64,000 nucleotides of DNA from Streptomyces toxytricini (GTDB taxonomy: Bacteria > Actinomycetota > Actinomycetes > Streptomycetales > Streptomycetaceae): positions 316,559 through 380,558 of the forward strand of contig NZ_BMTY01000001.1 in assembly GCF_014649915.1 (NCBI RefSeq), in the 5' to 3' direction. A model generated the notes under the pieces. The model did not search any database. It was not told the DNA's origin and was given only the letters and a program-made list of their open reading frames with translations. This document shows, in pieces, positions 61,530 to 64,000 of the stretch (position 1 is its first letter; every line of letters starts with the position of its first letter). The position numbers were made by a program, and so were the translations under genes.

Positions 61530-64000
61530 CTACGCCCCCGCGACGCGCCCCGCAGGCCCGGGGGAGCCGGCGGCGTCGCCGAAGCCCGCCGCGCCCGCAG
61601 CGTCCACGGCCGCGGCGTCCGCCGCCAGGCCCCCGGTGCCTTCCCCCAGGTCCGGGATCTGCTGCTCCGACCAGATGACCTTCCCCTCGGGCGTGTACCG
61701 GGCCCCCCACCGCCGGCTCAGCTGGGCGACGAGGAACAGCCCGCGGCCTCCCTCGTCCGTCGTCGTCGCGTAGTGCAGGCGCGGGGAGCTGCTGCTGCCG
61801 TCGAAGACCTCGCAGGTCAGCACCCGGTCCCGCAGGAGTCGTACGCGGACCGGCTCGGCGCCGTGCCGGATCGCGTTCGTGATCAGCTCGCTGAGCACCA
61901 GCTCCGTGCTGAACACCAGCTCCTGAAGCCCCCACTCCTCCAGCTTCGCGGTCGCGGCGGCCCGCAGCTGCCCCACCGCGCTCGGCTCGTACGGCACGTC
62001 CCATTCGGCGATCCGGTCGGCCGACAGCGACGACGTACGGGCGACGAGCAGGGCGACGTCGTCGCGGGCCCGCACCGGCAGCAGCTCGGCGAGGACCGCC
62101 CGCACGGTGTCCGCCGGGCTCCGGCCGGCGCGGGACAGGGCACCGCGCAGCAGGTCGAGCCCTTCGTCGATGTCCCGGGCGCGGTCCTCGATCAGCCCGT
62201 CCGTGTACAGGACCAGCCGGCTCCCCTCGGCCAGGTCCAGTTCCGCCGCCTCGAACGGGAACCCGCCCAGGCCCAGCGGCGCGCCGGCCGGCAGCTCGGG
62301 CGCCTCCACCCGGCCGTCCGGGTGCACCACGAGCGGCGGCACGTGCCCCGCGCGCGCCACGGTGCAGCGCCGCGCCACCGCGTCGTAGACGGCGTACAGG
62401 CAGGTGGCGCCGAGGAGGCCGCCTTCGGCGCCGCCGCCCTCGCCGTTCTGGTCGGTGTACTGCACCAGGTCGTCGAGGCGGGCGAGCAGCTCGTCCGGAG
62501 GGAGGTCCAGGGAGGAGAAGTTCAGGACGGCCGTGCGGAGCCGGCCCATGGCGGCCGCCGCGTGCAGGCCGTGCCCGACGACGTCGCCGACGACGAGCGC
62601 GACGCGCCCGGCCGGCAGCGGGATCACGTCGAACCAGTCACCGCCCACCCCCGACTGCGCGGGCAGGTAGTAGTGGGCCACCTCCACGGCACTCTGCTCC
62701 GGCAGGTCCCGGGGCAGCAGGCTGTGCTGGAGGGTGATGGCCACGGCGTGCTCGCGGGTGTAGCGGCGCGCGTTGTCGATGCTGACGCCGGCCCGGGCCA
62801 CCAGCTCCTCCGCCAGCGACAGGTCCTCCTCGTCGAACGGCTCGGGTTTCTCGGAGCGCCAGAAGTTGACCACGCCGAGGACCACCCCGCGGGCCTTGAG
62901 GGGCGCCGTGATCAGCGAATGGATGCCGTAGTCGATGACGGCCTGGGCGCGCGGCGGGTCCTGCGCGTACCAGCCGGGCGCCTTCTCCAGGTCGGCGATG
63001 ACCTCGGCCCTGCCGCTGCTCAGGCCCCGCGCCTGCGGTGTGGACGGCAGGAAGTCGATCACCCGGCCGCGCGGGTAGAGCGGGATGTCGTCGCGGATGC
63101 CGCTGATGCCGGTGCGGCGCAGGTCGCCCGGTGCGGCGGTGGGCTCGTCGCCCCGCAGGACCGGCTCCGCCAGGTCGACGGTCGCGAAGTCGGCGAACCG
63201 CGGCACCGCCACGTCGGCGAGCTCCTGGGCCGTCCGCTCCACGTCCAGGGTCGTGCCGACGCCGACGCCGGCGTCGTACAGCAGCCGCAGCCGCCTCCGA
63301 GCCGCCTCGGCCCGCGTGCTGAGCACCCGCATCTCCGTGGAGTCCCTGATGGTGACCGCCATGCCCTCGGGGCGGCCGCGGGGCCGGGTGGGCCGCTGGT
63401 TGATGACCAGCAGCCGCTCCCCGGCCTCCAGCACCTCGTCGGTCGCCTCGCGCCCTGACAGCACCAGGTCGGCGAGGTTGCCGTCGAGTTCGGCGAGCTC
63501 GCGGATGTGCCGCCCCTCGGCGTCGGGTGGCAGACCCAGGAGGCGTTTCGCCTCGTCGTTCGCGAGGAGGAGCCGGCCGTCGCGGTCCGTGATCAACACG
63601 CCCTCCCGCACCGCGTGCAGCACCGCGTCGTGGTGTTCGTACATGCGGGTCATCTCGAGCGGGCCGAGGCCGCGGGTCTGCCGGCGCAGGCGGTTGCTGA
63701 TCAGGGCGGCGCCCGCCGTGCCCAGGGCCAGGCCGGCCGCGCTGGCGCCGAGGATCACGGGCAGCTGCCGGTCGACGAGGCCGCTGACGTTCTCGACGGT
63801 CAGGCCCGCGGACACCAGGGCCTCCACGGGGCCGCTGTCGCCCTCGGCGAAGACCGGCACGACGGCCTGGATCTCCTTGCCGAGCGGGCCGTCCACGCTC
63901 TCCACGTGCACCTGCCCGGCGAGCGACGGCTCGATCGTGCCGACGAACCGCTTGCCGATGCGGTCGGGGAGCGGGTGGGTGTAGCGGATCCCCTGGGTGT
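61530..64000 (-). CDS. SpoIIE/PP2C sensor phosphatase with Cache, PAS, GAF and ATPase domains (5' end missing)
   Basis: At least 822 residues; the frame is open to the right window edge, so the N-terminus is outside. In order: the end of an extracytoplasmic Cache-like sensor (YTHPLPDRIGKRFVG), a membrane helix (VILGASAAGLALGTAGAAL), a PAS domain (VREGVLITDRDGRLLLAN), a GAF domain, the PP2C/SpoIIE phosphatase (GVGGDWFDV, GDVVGHG with metal-binding Asp), and a C-terminal anti-sigma-type HATPase (ELITNAIRHG, GRGLFLV). Such Streptomyces proteins tune sigma-factor or anti-sigma antagonist phosphorylation. Confidence 0.9.
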   Translation of the reverse strand, partial: TQGIRYTHPLPDRIGKRFVGTIEPSLAGQVHVESVDGPLGKEIQAVVPVFAEGDSGPVEALVSAGLTVENVSGLVDRQLPVILGASAAGLALGTAGAALISNRLRRQTRGLGPLEMTRMYEHHDAVLHAVREGVLITDRDGRLLLANDEAKRLLGLPPDAEGRHIRELAELDGNLADLVLSGREATDEVLEAGERLLVINQRPTRPRGRPEGMAVTIRDSTEMRVLSTRAEAARRRLRLLYDAGVGVGTTLDVERTAQELADVAVPRFADFATVDLAEPVLRGDEPTAAPGDLRRTGISGIRDDIPLYPRGRVIDFLPSTPQARGLSSGRAEVIADLEKAPGWYAQDPPRAQAVIDYGIHSLITAPLKARGVVLGVVNFWRSEKPEPFDEEDLSLAEELVARAGVSIDNARRYTREHAVAITLQHSLLPRDLPEQSAVEVAHYYLPAQSGVGGDWFDVIPLPAGRVALVVGDVVGHGLHAAAAMGRLRTAVLNFSSLDLPPDELLARLDDLVQYTDQNGEGGGAEGGLLGATCLYAVYDAVARRCTVARAGHVPPLVVHPDGRVEAPELPAGAPLGLGGFPFEAAELDLAEGSRLVLYTDGLIEDRARDIDEGLDLLRGALSRAGRSPADTVRAVLAELLPVRARDDVALLVARTSSLSADRIAEWDVPYEPSAVGQLRAAATAKLEEWGLQELVFSTELVLSELITNAIRHGAEPVRVRLLRDRVLTCEVFDGSSSSPRLHYATTTDEGGRGLFLVAQLSRRWGARYTPEGKVIWSEQQIPDLGEGTGGLAADAAAVDAAGAAGFGDAAGSPGPAGRVAGA

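Overview
This window is high-GC actinobacterial DNA, almost certainly Streptomyces or a close relative. The evidence is very high third-position GC, frequent GTG/TTG starts, many GTGA/ATGA start-stop overlaps, Tat substrates, and lineage-typical families (DUF6230/DUF6114, DUF5825, a SpoIIE-type phosphatase with GAF and PAS domains, a large LuxR-like ATPase regulator beside a terpene synthase and P450). No rRNA, tRNA, IS element or CRISPR array was seen.

Layout. 0-10 kb looks like stable chromosome: the end of a thiolase, aldehyde dehydrogenase, thioredoxin, a flavin disulfide oxidoreductase, a DUF6230/DUF6114/secreted-protein operon, a MerR regulator, an rRNA methyltransferase, a TPR protein and pirin. 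10-25 kb is a scarred accessory stretch. A BON-domain tail and a P-type ATPase tail abut head to head at about 10,200. They are followed by an intact asparagine-catabolism operon (FadR-type regulator, permease, asparaginase, aspartase) and a kinase remnant. Then come an ABC pair, decayed PIG-L, phosphotransferase and Nudix genes, a lactococcin-972-like bacteriocin with a membrane protein, and a heavily mutated ABC exporter. 25-34 kb holds an Abhydrolase_9 enzyme, a CPBP protease, a CopC-CopD fusion, two tandem secreted 'stress protein' paralogues, two tiny exported or membrane proteins, a TrmB/LuxR-like regulator and a PI-PLC.

34.5-42.3 kb is the most interesting part: a minus-strand operon that appears to be a RiPP cluster. 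A methyltransferase, AMP ligase, alpha/beta hydrolase, ATP-grasp ligase and a PaaK-like ligase are chained by start-stop overlaps. They are followed by a 28-codon precursor-like gene, a perfect 20-bp hairpin, a B12-binding radical SAM RiPP maturase and a DUF5825 protein. The combination of two adenylating enzymes, an ATP-grasp enzyme and a B12 radical SAM methyltransferase around a very short Trp-rich peptide is not one I recognise as a characterised pathway.

42.5-64 kb: a single-domain voltage-gated-type ion channel, an AEC transporter, a DUF2087 protein, a PGRP amidase, a large LuxR-like regulator, a sesquiterpene synthase/P450 pair, a Ser/Thr kinase, a PhoX-like protein, a PRC-barrel protein, a DsbA-like lipoprotein candidate, an FAD monooxygenase divergent from a TetR regulator with two clear operators, a barstar-like protein, and the 3' part of a PP2C/SpoIIE sensor phosphatase that runs off the window.

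All functional statements rest on reading motifs and recalled family knowledge; no database search was run. Several frameshifts could be sequence errors, but the premature stop, internal deletions and lost motifs in 19.7-25 kb indicate real decay.
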